From Oscillatoria sp. (GTDB taxonomy: Bacteria; Cyanobacteriota; Cyanobacteriia; Cyanobacteriales; Laspinemataceae): a stretch of 64,000 nucleotides of DNA. Position numbers and translations under genes: made by a program. Each line of letters starts with the position of its first letter. The first letter of the stretch is position 1. Shown piece after piece: positions 1 through 10,000 of this stretch. The stretch covers positions 48,320-112,319 of the forward strand of contig JAABSJ010000001.1 of NCBI GenBank assembly GCA_011390515.1, given 5' to 3'. The notes below the pieces were generated by a model that was not told the DNA's origin, did not search any database, and saw only the letters and a list, made by a program, of their open reading frames with translations.

Positions 1-1
1 G

Positions 2-754
2 AGTCCCATTGCCGCCATCCGAGGAGTCAGTGCATCCCTGGGATTAACCTTACTCCTGGGTGCGAGTGGTGCAGTCTTAGCCCAGGAGTTGCCGCCTCGG
101 AATAACGTGCGAGTTCCCCCCAATTCGCCCACAGAAACAGGGGATGCCAATCCGGGGGATACCCCCACAGCCAGTAATGCACGGTTTACCTGTCAAGTCG
201 TGGATGGACAGTACACCGTGATGTATGCCCCGCAAAGTCAACCGGGACAGGTGTATGAGTGGGCCAAACCCAGTACCTTGGGCGGGGGGTGGACCGAAGA
301 CCGACGCTGTAACGAAATTGCCCGTCGCTTAGAGTTTTACCGGGAAGACGGGATGCAAGAACTGGCGATCGGCTCAGAAAATGGGTATGACACCATCTGC
401 GTCACCACCGAGAAAAATCCCACCTGTCAGATTGTCCTGACGGTCCCCCCGGGAGAGAACCCCCAACTGATTCGCGATCGCGTCTTTGAAAACTTAACCG
501 TTGCCGATAGCGGTCGTCAAACCGAAGCCGTGAATGCCCTAGTGGATAACGGCCAAGGGGGGAACCTCTTGCAGACCCTAGAGGGGGTTTTCGGGATGCC
601 CATTCCCGGCAGCAGCCCCCAAACGCAAGTCCGACCCGGAAGTATCGATTTACGGCCTTTCCTAGACCCAGTAGATGGGGGGACAGGTGTACAACTGAGA
701 GAAAACAGCAGCAACGGATCCAGCCATCAGCTCAATCCTGAGAATTTTCGTTAA
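2..754 (+). CDS. COP23-domain secreted protein (5' end missing)
   Basis: The frame is open from the first bases of the window, so the start lies outside. The visible N-terminus is a signal peptide core (GLTLLLGASGAVLA) with a likely cleavage after ALA before QELPP, so the product is probably exported. The mature part begins with a Pro/Asn-rich stretch, then RFTCQVVDGQYTVMY and a conserved domain with four cysteines and the WTEDRRCNEIARRLE segment. This pattern is typical of the cyanobacterial circadian oscillating protein COP23 family, first described as a rhythmically expressed membrane-associated protein; its biochemical role is not known. The tail after about 200 visible residues is Ser/Asn-rich and low complexity. 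A TTG at position 89 is only an internal codon and would remove the signal peptide. Family assignment is confident; function is unknown. Confidence 0.8.
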   Translation, partial: SPIAAIRGVSASLGLTLLLGASGAVLAQELPPRNNVRVPPNSPTETGDANPGDTPTASNARFTCQVVDGQYTVMYAPQSQPGQVYEWAKPSTLGGGWTEDRRCNEIARRLEFYREDGMQELAIGSENGYDTICVTTEKNPTCQIVLTVPPGENPQLIRDRVFENLTVADSGRQTEAVNALVDNGQGGNLLQTLEGVFGMPIPGSSPQTQVRPGSIDLRPFLDPVDGGTGVQLRENSSNGSSHQLNPENFR

Positions 755-961
755 AGCTGGGGGACGGGGTAAGGGCTGACAACGGTAGATTTTTTACGGT
801 AAACGGCACCTGATGGTCCCCTCCCCTTGGCAAGGGGAGGGTTAGGGTGGGGTTCTTCTCCATTGAGAGGATGTAGAGAAACCCGGTTTCTAACCGATAC
901 TTTACCGACATCCTAGAAACCCGAGTTTCTTGTCCCCAGGATTTAATGCTGAACCGAAGTC
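755..961. repeat. Intergenic stretch with two AAACCCGGTTTCT palindromes
   Basis: Two related near-palindromes, AGAAACCCGGTTTCTA at 876-892 and TAGAAACCCGAGTTTCT at 914-930, sit 22 nt apart. The same motif occurs again as a close pair at 26534-26598 and at 47951-48020. The segment 815-855 carries a hairpin-like CCCTCCCC/GGGGAGGG stretch. No gene is visible. Confidence 0.55.
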
Positions 962-2602
962 CTAGTAACCTGGGGATTGCCAATAGCCCTCTTGCGGTGG
1001 AACCGTTGGCTCTGTATAGGGTTCTGTATAGGGTTCGGCGTAGGGTTCGGCGTAGGGGGCAGCGTAGGGGTCGGCGTAGGGGTCGGCGTAGGGGTCGGCG
1101 TAGGGGTCCGGCGGGGTCCAATCTCTATACTCATCGGTGACAGGAGGTTCGCCAGGGTACTCATCCGCAGCGGGTGGTTCACTAGAGTCATCGGAATAAG
1201 AGGAATCCCGTGGTGAAGAATCCTGAACCGAGGGGTCGGCATTCCGGAGATTTTGTTTCGCCAGCCAATCCCGGCCAATCTGAATCGTGATATCCGATCG
1301 CAAACTGCCGGTACTTTCCACCCGCACCTCGCCAAGGCCCAGAGCATCACGAATCGCCTGGGCACTTTCCATGTCACCATTTTGGGCAACAATGCGCGTC
1401 ACCGCTAACGGTTGGTTCCAGGGACTGGAAACAAAAACATTCCAATACCCTTGATCCGAGAGGCTATTTCGCAACAGATCCACTGCATCCCAGTCATCCG
1501 TACTATCTTGAATCGCCACCCGGACATAAGCCGGATCCACCGACTTATAATGCCTGCCATGAAGGTCGAAATCCAAATGTTCGGCGATCATCGCATCCAG
1601 GCGTTCATAGTTGGGTAACCAGTAACTGGCTTCATATTCCTCGGGAGCGCTGAAATCTCCTGGCACCATTAACATTTGCACATTAGAAGATTCTGTTTGG
1701 GCCGCAAAACCCGCTAGAGCAGCGATTTCTTCAATCGTTAAGTTCGTATCAATGAATTCTTGAACCACCGAGAGAATTTTCGGTAATCGGGTGATGGTAT
1801 TGATATTCAGGGTTTGATCCATCAGCGATCGCATCATCATTTGCTGACGCTGGATCCGACCGATATCCCCTAACTGATCGTAGCGAAACCGCAGAAATTG
1901 TAGCGCCTCTTTCCCCGCGAGATACTGCTCTCCCTGCTTGAGGTTGATGTACAGACGTTGGCTATCATCCTGGTATTTCATATCTACCGGGACATACATT
2001 TTGACCCCGCCGAGGGCATCCACTAATTTTTCGACCCCTTGAACATTGATGCGAATATAGCGGTCAATGCGAACACCACCGAGGAGTTCATTCACCGCCT
2101 TAGCGCTCAGAGCAGGGCCGCCAAAATAGTTAGCATCATTAATTTTGCGGACGCCATAGCCTTCCACTAAGGTGCGGGTATCTCTCGGGATAGAAAGAAC
2201 CGTCAACTTGTTAGCTTGGGGGTCAAAGCGGACTAATAGCATGACATCAGAGAGACCATCCAGGGAATTAACCGGGGCATGGTATCCTAATTCGGGAACA
2301 TTCTCCTCTTTGAGGTCAGAAGTTAAAACGCTAGTACCCAGGATTAAAATGTTAACTGAGCGGGTGAGCTCAGGCAATTTAAGATTGGTCCGCGCCAGAT
2401 CGCTGTTAGAAAATATGGCTGCATCTTCAGCACTGAGTCGGCTTTGCATTAAGGGGGTGCTGGACAAAGATACGGCGAGCAAGGCTCCTGCGGTTGCCGA
2501 GAGCATTGCCACACCACTTAAGCCAAAACAAAGCCAAAGCCAACGTCCCCGATTTTCTTTATTGAGCTTGTTACTCCGGGGTTTAGCGGTTGGTTCCGCC
2601 AT
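962..2602 (-). CDS. LytR-CpsA-Psr (LCP) family protein with C-terminal DPYA repeats
   Basis: The protein has a short basic cytoplasmic N-terminus, one membrane segment (about residues 20-45, WLWLCFGLSGVAMLSATAG), then an extracytoplasmic LCP domain with DVMLLVRFD, SIPRDTR, the GVKMYVPVDM strand and the FLRFRYDQLGDIGRIQRQ motif. The Asp and Arg residues of these motifs bind the polyprenyl-pyrophosphate head group in characterised members. LCP enzymes transfer glycopolymers from lipid carriers to the cell wall or other acceptors. A LytR C-terminal domain follows (about residues 360-465), then a low-complexity tail with repeated DPYA/EPYT tetrapeptides encoded by a 12-bp tandem repeat at about 1010-1115. 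I chose the ATG at 2602 because it gives a usual N-terminus; an in-frame ATG at 2683 and a TTG at 2695 would add 27-31 residues. No clear ribosome site decides among them. Confidence 0.85.
   Translation of the reverse strand: MAEPTAKPRSNKLNKENRGRWLWLCFGLSGVAMLSATAGALLAVSLSSTPLMQSRLSAEDAAIFSNSDLARTNLKLPELTRSVNILILGTSVLTSDLKEENVPELGYHAPVNSLDGLSDVMLLVRFDPQANKLTVLSIPRDTRTLVEGYGVRKINDANYFGGPALSAKAVNELLGGVRIDRYIRINVQGVEKLVDALGGVKMYVPVDMKYQDDSQRLYINLKQGEQYLAGKEALQFLRFRYDQLGDIGRIQRQQMMMRSLMDQTLNINTITRLPKILSVVQEFIDTNLTIEEIAALAGFAAQTESSNVQMLMVPGDFSAPEEYEASYWLPNYERLDAMIAEHLDFDLHGRHYKSVDPAYVRVAIQDSTDDWDAVDLLRNSLSDQGYWNVFVSSPWNQPLAVTRIVAQNGDMESAQAIRDALGLGEVRVESTGSLRSDITIQIGRDWLAKQNLRNADPSVQDSSPRDSSYSDDSSEPPAADEYPGEPPVTDEYRDWTPPDPYADPYADPYADPYAAPYAEPYAEPYTEPYTEPTVPPQEGYWQSPGY
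1010..1115. repeat. 12-bp tandem repeat coding for DPYA/EPYT units
   Basis: Consecutive 12-bp units of the type GGGGTCGGCGTA (and variants with TTC or TGT) run through the 3' part of the LCP gene. On the minus strand they encode DPYA, EPYA and EPYT units. The array is in frame, so copy-number change would alter tail length only. Confidence 0.8.
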
Positions 2603-2878
2603 CGGGCGTTGCTTGGATACGTTCTGATTTGGCACGGGCTTCCTCACACACTCAACAATATATCGATCAAATCGGACGAGCATCCTCACGCTCAAGTAGA
2701 CAAACGGCTGTGCAGGTGTTTAACACCCCATACCGTTGATGGGTTGATTGGCTATTTCCTGTTCCCTGGGATTGGGGGATCAGTCACCATCTACGCAGTC
2801 ATTCGCCGTTGTCGGATCCTCAACCTCAAGTTAGCTTGAGGCATGGCGATCGCCCGAAACGATCCTCCCATGACAGGT

Positions 2879-3427
2879 CTAGGATAAATGCTTGCCAACA
2901 ATCTCCTCAGCAACCTGTGATACTCCCGGTAATCGCAGTGGCCGACGTTGCCATAGACGAACCATCAGCCAAATATTTACCACAAAATAGCCCGAGGTTA
3001 ACAGACTACTCATTAATAACAAGGGAATGGTTAGTAATTCCGAACTTCTTGCGCCGGTTTCCAAGAAAATATATCCGAGTAGCCAACCGAAGGCTAGGGT
3101 AACAGCTAGGCGAGAGGCAGCTTTTTGTTTGCGGCTACCTTGGTGGCGATATAAGGTCCACAAGGCGGGGAAAAAGCCGAGGATGGGGAGGAAGTAGAAA
3201 AAGAGTCCTAAATGGGCGAGGTCTTTGTTTTCTAGGTCTTCCCGAGTCAGGGTTGGGGGGGGACTGTTCGAGTCCTGTTCAGTCCAACCGGATGCAGCAA
3301 AACGAGAGCGAACGCGGCGATCGCTCTCGTCTAGGATTTTAGAAGACTGGCGCTTGGGGCCAGGATTGGAATTAGGCGGAAACTGGGTCATAGCCATCAG
3401 AGTTTTAGCCATCAGCTTAATAGGCAT
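2879..3427 (-). CDS. Small membrane protein coupled to the S8 protease
   Basis: I do not recognise this 182-residue protein. The first 75 residues are hydrophilic and Pro/Ser-rich, followed by three or four hydrophobic segments (LFFYFLPILGFFPALWTLY, a Leu/Gly-rich span near residue 110, LLTIPLLLMSSLLTSGYFVV and a final NIWLMVRLW). Its ATG overlaps the protease stop codon as TGATG, so translational coupling is likely and supports the longer start. Internal ATG codons at residues 6, 11 and 13 (the last beginning MTQFPPNS) are alternatives. Because it is made with a secreted protease, it could anchor it, be its substrate or transport a product; none of this is shown by the sequence. Confidence 0.65.
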   Translation of the reverse strand: MPIKLMAKTLMAMTQFPPNSNPGPKRQSSKILDESDRRVRSRFAASGWTEQDSNSPPPTLTREDLENKDLAHLGLFFYFLPILGFFPALWTLYRHQGSRKQKAASRLAVTLAFGWLLGYIFLETGARSSELLTIPLLLMSSLLTSGYFVVNIWLMVRLWQRRPLRLPGVSQVAEEIVGKHLS

Positions 3428-5115
3428 CAGTTTAAGCGGTTTTCAGGAGTTGGGGTCGTCCACCAAGCCAAACTGTAAGGTTGGGTGGATTCATTCACTT
3501 GATCGCGAAAGTACACCCGGATTTTATAACGGCCCGTTTGTTTAATCGGGTGATAAATATGTTCCGTACTGTCTACCTTGCTAACCGAGGACCAGACACT
3601 CTTGCGAATATCGGTTTCATCCGCAGGCATCAGATAGAGCTCCAGGTTATTTAACCCGCGATCTCGAAACTCTTCTCCAATATCATATTTGCCATTATTA
3701 TTCCCATCAACCAGATCGACCCAACGATTCCAGGTTAAAGAAATAGACAAGAACCGGCCCGCCTCTAAGGGTTCTTCTAGGACATATTCCTGGTAACTAT
3801 TCGCCTCAACCTCGCGATAATCCCAACCGATTCCCGGGACGGCATTTCCTGGACCCCACTGACCGGCACTAAACTGTTGGTAGGCCCGGTAAGCATTCAG
3901 ATGCCCCGTTCCCAGGTCTCCATCCAGGGGAATTTCCTGACTGCTATAAGCGTCGGAATCTAACCAGGTGCGGTTCTCGTTGGCAAAAACCGTGCGACTC
4001 ATTTTCAAATGCTGACCATTGCCGGGGTCTTCGATTTTTTCCGCCGAGTTCATTAACACCGCTTTCATCACCTCGTGGCGGCGAGCATCGAGGGTCCATT
4101 GGGGATTGTTGGCTTGTTGATGAAGTTGGCGATCGCCATACTCTTGTAACAGGGCGACGGTTGCCGTCACATGAGGGGCCGCAAAACTGGTGCCACTGGT
4201 CCGAGTGACTTGACCATCTAAGCTCAATAAATTCAAGTTACTACCGGGAGCCACCAAATTGATAGCGCGACGGTTATCCACATTGCCTTCTAACCCAATC
4301 AACCGACTGGTAATCCCACTAAAAGCACTGCCAATATTCGCCAGGTCTACCTTGGCAAACTTGCCCTCATAGAGCGTGCTAAAGGCGATATTCATCCCGT
4401 TATAATTATCCGTGGGAATGGGAATGCCCCCTCGCCCTTGATTTCCCGCCACCACATGAAGCACATTATGGACCCGGGCTGACCAATCCAAACATTGAGT
4501 CAGCAGGGCGTTACCATCTAAGACCGCATTGGGACGCGGATCCTGGGCCAGGGATTCTCCGAAACTGTAGTTAATCGCCCTCACATCTCCGCTATTTTGT
4601 TCAGCCAGATTTTGAGCCGCTAAACATTCTTCCGGTTGTCCACTGCGCCGCAATAAGCCAATCCCAGCCGCATAGAGGATGGCATTTGGGGCAACCCCAG
4701 TAAATGCCTTATCAGAACTAATCATCACCGAGGCCACTTGCTCGGCGTGTTGTTCAGCCGGTTTCATCTGGGGATCATCGGTGGGACTCGTTTGACGCGG
4801 TGCATCCTGCATGAAAACCTGCTGGACGGGGATTTCCCGATGCAGGTTCGCTTGTTTGTCGAGGCCAAATTTTCGAGGGCGGCCAATGTCCACTTGACCG
4901 ATCGCAATTTTTCTCCCGGTTAAGTTATAGGGCGCATCATGCAGCCGACGAGCATCAATGCCGATTTCACTAATGGAAGTAGGAAGGGCGACGGCTGGAA
5001 TTCCAATAAAAGCCATACTGACGCCGCCGACGAGTCCGCTTAACCCCGTTCTAAGTTTTAAGCGCTTCACGGTTCGGGCTCCACACACCAACCAATTATT
5101 AGGGAGTGTCTTCAT
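3427..5115 (-). CDS. S8 family subtilisin-like serine peptidase
   Basis: The 562-residue protein has a hydrophobic export signal near residues 25-44 (GLVGGVSMAFIGIPAVALP) and a peptidase S8 domain. The catalytic triad can be read: Asp76 in IGQVDIG, His123 in EQHAEQVAS and Ser310 in SGTSFAAPHV; Asn225 in AGNQG fits the oxyanion hole. A second region of about 180 residues follows (from about 380 on), resembling the beta-rich C-terminal extensions of cyanobacterial S8 proteases, with an Asp/Asn-rich DGNNNGKYDIGEEF segment that looks like a calcium site. The enzyme should act outside the cytoplasm. It shares a TGATG overlap with the downstream membrane protein. The start is ATG at 5115, 51 nt from divergent rpe, so both promoters must lie in or near that short gap. 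Confidence 0.88.
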   Translation of the reverse strand: MKTLPNNWLVCGARTVKRLKLRTGLSGLVGGVSMAFIGIPAVALPTSISEIGIDARRLHDAPYNLTGRKIAIGQVDIGRPRKFGLDKQANLHREIPVQQVFMQDAPRQTSPTDDPQMKPAEQHAEQVASVMISSDKAFTGVAPNAILYAAGIGLLRRSGQPEECLAAQNLAEQNSGDVRAINYSFGESLAQDPRPNAVLDGNALLTQCLDWSARVHNVLHVVAGNQGRGGIPIPTDNYNGMNIAFSTLYEGKFAKVDLANIGSAFSGITSRLIGLEGNVDNRRAINLVAPGSNLNLLSLDGQVTRTSGTSFAAPHVTATVALLQEYGDRQLHQQANNPQWTLDARRHEVMKAVLMNSAEKIEDPGNGQHLKMSRTVFANENRTWLDSDAYSSQEIPLDGDLGTGHLNAYRAYQQFSAGQWGPGNAVPGIGWDYREVEANSYQEYVLEEPLEAGRFLSISLTWNRWVDLVDGNNNGKYDIGEEFRDRGLNNLELYLMPADETDIRKSVWSSVSKVDSTEHIYHPIKQTGRYKIRVYFRDQVNESTQPYSLAWWTTPTPENRLN

Positions 5116-5166
5116 ATTTTGTTAAACTGAATACGACTTGACGGACGGATGAAATATTTGTTAGCC

Positions 5167-5883
5167 ATGACCCAAACGCAATCAAACAAACCTATTGTCG
5201 TTGCTCCCTCTATCCTATCAGCAGATTTTAGTCGTCTGGGAGAGGAAGTACAGGCCATCGATCGCGCCGGGGCAGATTGGATCCATGTTGATGTCATGGA
5301 TGGTCGGTTTGTCCCTAATATTACGATTGGCCCTCTCGTGGTCAAAGCCCTTCGTCCTGTGACATCCAAACCCTTGGATGTACATTTGATGATTGTTGAA
5401 CCGGAACGGTATGTCGAGGATTTTGCCAAAGCCGGGGCCGATATTATTTCGGTTCATGCTGAACACAATGCCTCCCCTCACCTCCACCGGACCCTCGGTC
5501 AGATTAAAGAACTCGGCAAACAAGCCGGTGTGGTCCTCAATCCTTCCACGCCGTTGGAGTTGATCGAATACGTTCTGGATCTGTGCGATTTGGTGTTGAT
5601 CATGAGCGTTAACCCCGGTTTCGGCGGTCAAAGTTTTATCCCCGGTGTGGTCCCCAAAATCCGGAAGCTGCGCCAGATGTGCGATGAGCGCGGTTTAGAC
5701 CCCTGGATTGAAGTCGATGGCGGGCTCAAAGGAAACAATTCCTGGCAAGTCATCGAAGCCGGTGCGAATGCGATTGTTGCCGGTTCTGCTGTTTTTGGTG
5801 CTCCTGACTATAAGGAGGCGATCGAGGGGATTCGCCATAGCCAGCGTCCGGCATTGGAAGCGCAACCGTTGGCATCGGTGTAG
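5167..5883 (+). CDS. rpe: Ribulose-phosphate 3-epimerase
   Basis: This enzyme interconverts ribulose 5-phosphate and xylulose 5-phosphate in the Calvin cycle and pentose phosphate pathway. Family motifs are intact: [17 protein letters not shown], the metal-binding [31 protein letters not shown] and EVDGG followed by the [13 protein letters not shown] phosphate-binding end of the TIM barrel. From ATG 5167 the protein is 238 residues, the usual family length. An upstream in-frame ATG at 5149 would add six atypical residues. The gene is divergent from the S8 protease and is followed by a stem-loop terminator, so it is probably transcribed alone. Confidence 0.95.
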   Translation: MTQTQSNKPIVVAPSILSADFSRLGEEVQAIDRAGADWIHVDVMDGRFVPNITIGPLVVKALRPVTSKPLDVHLMIVEPERYVEDFAKAGADIISVHAEHNASPHLHRTLGQIKELGKQAGVVLNPSTPLELIEYVLDLCDLVLIMSVNPGFGGQSFIPGVVPKIRKLRQMCDERGLDPWIEVDGGLKGNNSWQVIEAGANAIVAGSAVFGAPDYKEAIEGIRHSQRPALEAQPLASV

Positions 5884-5920
5884 TGATCGCAGCAGATTGC
5901 TTCTAATTCGGACATAAGCG

Positions 5921-5960
5921 GGAAGCGAAACGACTCAATCGAATCGCTTCCTTTATTTTT
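5921..5960 (+). terminator. Probable terminator of rpe
   Basis: GGAAGCGA (5921-5928) can pair with TCGCTTCC (5944-5951), and the stem is followed at once by CTTTATTTTTAAG. It lies 38 nt after the rpe stop codon. Confidence 0.65.
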
Positions 5961-7034
5961 AAGTAATTTTTTAAGTAATTTTTTGACAGAAATACACGGG
6001 GATAGTTCTTGAGTGCTGAGTCCTTTGACTCCCCCGATGACTTACCTATTACCTAAATAGGGATTCCCCGAAAAAATTTTCCAATTTTGACGGGAGGGAC
6101 AGGAGAATGCTTTGTCCCTCTCGGGATGAAGCAGTTGATGTTAGGATTGGCACTGGCTATTTCCCCGGGTAATTTATGAATTGTCTCTGGCGATCGCATG
6201 ACATCTGAACCCGGATGTAAGTCCTGTCATCCTTAAAAAGGAGTGGGGATATAGAATAGCAGTAAAGGAGTTTTAACCGGGGCAATCTGTTGGATAATTC
6301 CCCCTATTCCCGCCTAGAAATTGAGCGGGGCTGAGTCAATGATTCCCTGAGCTTACATTCAGCTTACATGAGGATTAATCCCTCCGGGGAGCGCCACCGG
6401 CTGACTCTAAATCTATCTTCTGAAGTATGAAAGTGAGTCTCTATCAATTGGAGAATTCTGGGAGACTCTCTTTTGCAAAAATGGAGGCATGATTCCCTTG
6501 GCTTCCCCTGAAGAATAAACCTCGGGCTTTCATTCGATGACTGCTCCCCCCAATCCCCGGCTCCCAGGGGGCTTAAGACAATCGTGCAAGAAGTCTAATG
6601 ATTTAAACGGGCCGATAGGAGTGAACGACCTCAGTGAGCCTCGATCAGTGGACCTGGAGGTGAGTGGCAGGGAAATTTGCCAAAAAAAAATGATCAGATT
6701 AGAATCAATTTCAGAAGGTGGAAATTTAGAGTAAAAAACCAAGGGAAAAACCCGGGATACATTACAGAGAAAACAAGAGAAATGGCGGAATTATTCCGCC
6801 ATTGAATAGGAACCCCTATAATGGGAATCTGTCAGTTCCTATAAAGCGTGAAAAACACGACTCTAGTGTTCTGGACCACCGAGGGGTAAAACACTCTAGG
6901 GACAGGAATACCTTCAAATCCCATGGGGAGGCGAGAGCGCTCCCCACGCTAAACTAAAAGACGTTGCTGCAAATATGGACGCGCAGGTAAGGCTCATGCT
7001 CAGAGCGCGGGCTAGCTAACTCAGAGGGCGGAAT
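5961..7034. other. Long gene-free stretch before the multi-PAS kinase
   Basis: No convincing gene is present; the longest open frame here (6537-6734) is not protein-like. Visible structures are GAGTCTC/GAGACTC arms at 6435-6441 and 6462-6468 followed by TCTTTT, and a perfect 23-bp palindrome AATGGCGGAATTATTCCGCC plus ATT at 6781-6803. A GAGGGCGG ribosome site lies just before the ATG at 7035. The size (over 1 kb) leaves room for a small RNA, but I see no known family. Confidence 0.5.
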
Positions 7035-10000
7035 ATGTTCTGGAAATTCAAGCGCTCCCTTATGCTGAATTATGGTGTTGCCCCGGGCTCGGTGGCGATC
7101 GCACTGTTGCTGACTCAACTGCTATTCCCACTGATTGAACTGACTCCCACGGTTTTGTTTGTTGCAGCGGTGGCAGTCACTGCACGCTATGGCGGAATCG
7201 GGCCCGGGTTATTTGCAACGGTACTCTCGGCAGCGACGCTGGACCATTTTTCTAAAAACGCCCCCTTTACCTGGAGCATGGGATGGGGGGATCTGCTCTG
7301 GGTCGGGGTATTGAGTTTGATCACGGTCCTGATTAGTTCCCTCAAGGAGTCTAAACAGCAAGCTGTACAGGAATTACAAAAAAAACAACTGTTTTTGCAG
7401 GTGATGACGGATTCATTACCTGTGGCCATTTCTTATGTGGATGCCTTAGAACTTTATTGTTTTAACAATCAACGCTACAAAGAGTGGTTTGGACATTCGC
7501 GGGATTCCCTGGGAGGGAAGCACCTCAAGGAGATTCTGGGAGAGTCTGCCTATCAAGTGATTCGGCCTTATGTCAAAGTGGCATTATCCGGACAGTCAGT
7601 TACCTACGAAACCAATATTCCCTATCAAGAGGGAGGGTCCCGTTATATTCGCGCTACCTACGTTCCTGACTGGGGTCCCCCTCCCCAGGTCAAAGGATTT
7701 ATTGCCTTTATCGAAGATATTACCCAGCAACGGAAGGCGGAAGAGGGCCTGCGTGAGTCCCAACAGCGGAGTAAATTAGCCTTAGATGCGGCTCAAATGG
7801 GGACTTGGGAATGGAACCTCAAAACGGGCAAAGTGAAGCGATCGGCGATGGTGGCGCGGATTTTTGGCAGCGACCAGGGCAGCTTTGATGGCACTTATGA
7901 AGCCTTTGTGCAAGGGATTTATCCCGAGGACCGCCCCAGTTTTGAGCAGGCGGTTCAACAGGCGATCGCCAATCGTGCCGATTATGAAATCGAATTTCGG
8001 GTCCCCAGAGGCAATCTGGGAATCCGTTGGGTGTTATGTAAGGGTCAAGTCTTGCCGGATCAGCAGGGGAATCCCCTACGAGCCCTCGGGGTCTGCATGG
8101 ATGTGACGGAAAGTCGGTATGCCTCAGAAGCAATCCGGGTGAGTGAAGAACGATTTCGGCATATCTATGAGTCGAACTTGATTGGATTAGTGTTTGGCGA
8201 TCGCAATGGCAATATTAGCGAAGCTAACAATGCATTTTTAAATATTGTGGGCTACACCCCGGAAGATTTGCGATCGCGTCGGGTGATTTGGCAGAATCTC
8301 AACCCCTTTGATCTTAGCGACGATGAGGACATGACCGTTGGTCTGGTGCAAGGAGTGGCGACCCCCACGGAAACCGAATTAATTCGCAAAGATGGTCGTC
8401 GCGTCCCAGTATTGATGGGCCAAGTGCCGCTCCAAGACTACACCAATATGGGGATCAGCTTTGTTCTGGACCTGAGCGAACGCAAACAAGTTCAAGCTGC
8501 CTTGAGCGAAAGTGAAGAACGACTCCGCCTCGCCTTGGAAGCGGCCCATACGGGAATGTGGGATTGGGATATCGCTACGGGCAGAATTGCCCAGTCTGAG
8601 ATTGTCGAGCGCTTATTGGGGTTGGAAGTTGGGAGTTTTGGCGGGACCTACAATAGCTTAATCAAAATCGTTCATCCCGATGATCGGGCGCGATTCAATG
8701 CTCATGCGATCGCCACGATGGAACGCGGTCAAGATTTTAATGTGGAATTCCGGGTGGTCAAACCCGATCGCACGGTTGCCTGGGTCGCCAGTATTGGCAA
8801 ACGACTCCCGGATAAAGCCAAAAATGGCGATCGCTTGATCGGGGTCTGCATGGACATCACCGAACGCAAGCAAATCGAACAGGAACTCTACCGTCGTGAA
8901 CAGGAATTCAAGGCCTTAGCCGAAAATGCCCCGGATATCATCGCCCGGATGGATTCCGAAGGTCGCTATCAGTATGTCAATCAGGCGATCGAACAGGTGA
9001 CAGGCATTTCCCAGAAAGCCTTTATCGGCAAAGCCTTGGGTGAGTTAGGATTCCCCCAGGAAATCGATGCCTTGTGGAAACAAAGCGTCAGCGAGGTCCT
9101 CACCACGGCCCGAGAGGGGATTGTCGAAGGCTATTTACCCACTCCGAAGGGAACCCGATACTATCAATCTCGTTTGGTTCCCGAACAGACTCTCGATGGC
9201 TCCCTGGACCATGCGATATGCATCAGTCGTGACATTACGGACCTCAAACAAACTCAAGAAGCCTTACGGGAAACCAATCAAACCCTCACCGCCCTGATTC
9301 AAGCTTGCCCCTTGGCCGTGATGGTCTTGGATGCCACAGGTAAGGTAAAAATGTGGAACCGCAGCGCAGAGCGGATTTTGGGCTGGAGTGAAGCCGAAGC
9401 GATCGGGCGTCAATTCCCCGGTATCCCCTCAGAAAAAACATCAGAGTTACAAGAGAATATTTCCGCTACCCTCGCGGGAAATCCCTTAATGGGCCTGGAA
9501 ACTCGTCGTCTGACGAAAGCCGGAATACAAATTGATGTCGCCATCTGGACGGCCCCCTTGCGGGATGCCAAGGGAAATGTCAGCTACCTGTCGATCTTGG
9601 CCGATATCAGCGATCGCAAGCAAGCCGAAGAAGCCCTGCGCGACAGTGAGGACCGCTTCCGCACCTTGGTCAACTCGATGGATGACATTGTATTTACCCT
9701 GGATCGTCAGGGTCGGCATACGGCGATTTTTGGCCGGTGGTTCGAGCGCACCCAGATCCTGCCGGAACACTTTCTCGGCAAAACCGCTGGGGAACTGTTG
9801 GGTCCGGAAGCGGCAGAGATTCATAACCAGGCCAATCAAAAAGCCCTAGCTGGAGAGAGCGTCATCTATGAATGGAGTTTCCAGACGGATGCTGGAACTC
9901 AATACTGTCAAACCTCCCTCTCTCCCTTGCGCGATCGCCAGGGTCGAGTCACGGGAATTGTCGGGGTGGGACGGGATATCACGCCCAGGCAGCAAGCGGA

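Noticed and set aside
943-1392. Overlapping frames with Pro-Thr and Gly-Val repeats
   Set aside because: Shadows of the 12-bp repeat in the LCP gene.
6537-6734. 65-codon frame before the large kinase
   Set aside because: No ribosome site, atypical composition and no protein-like pattern.
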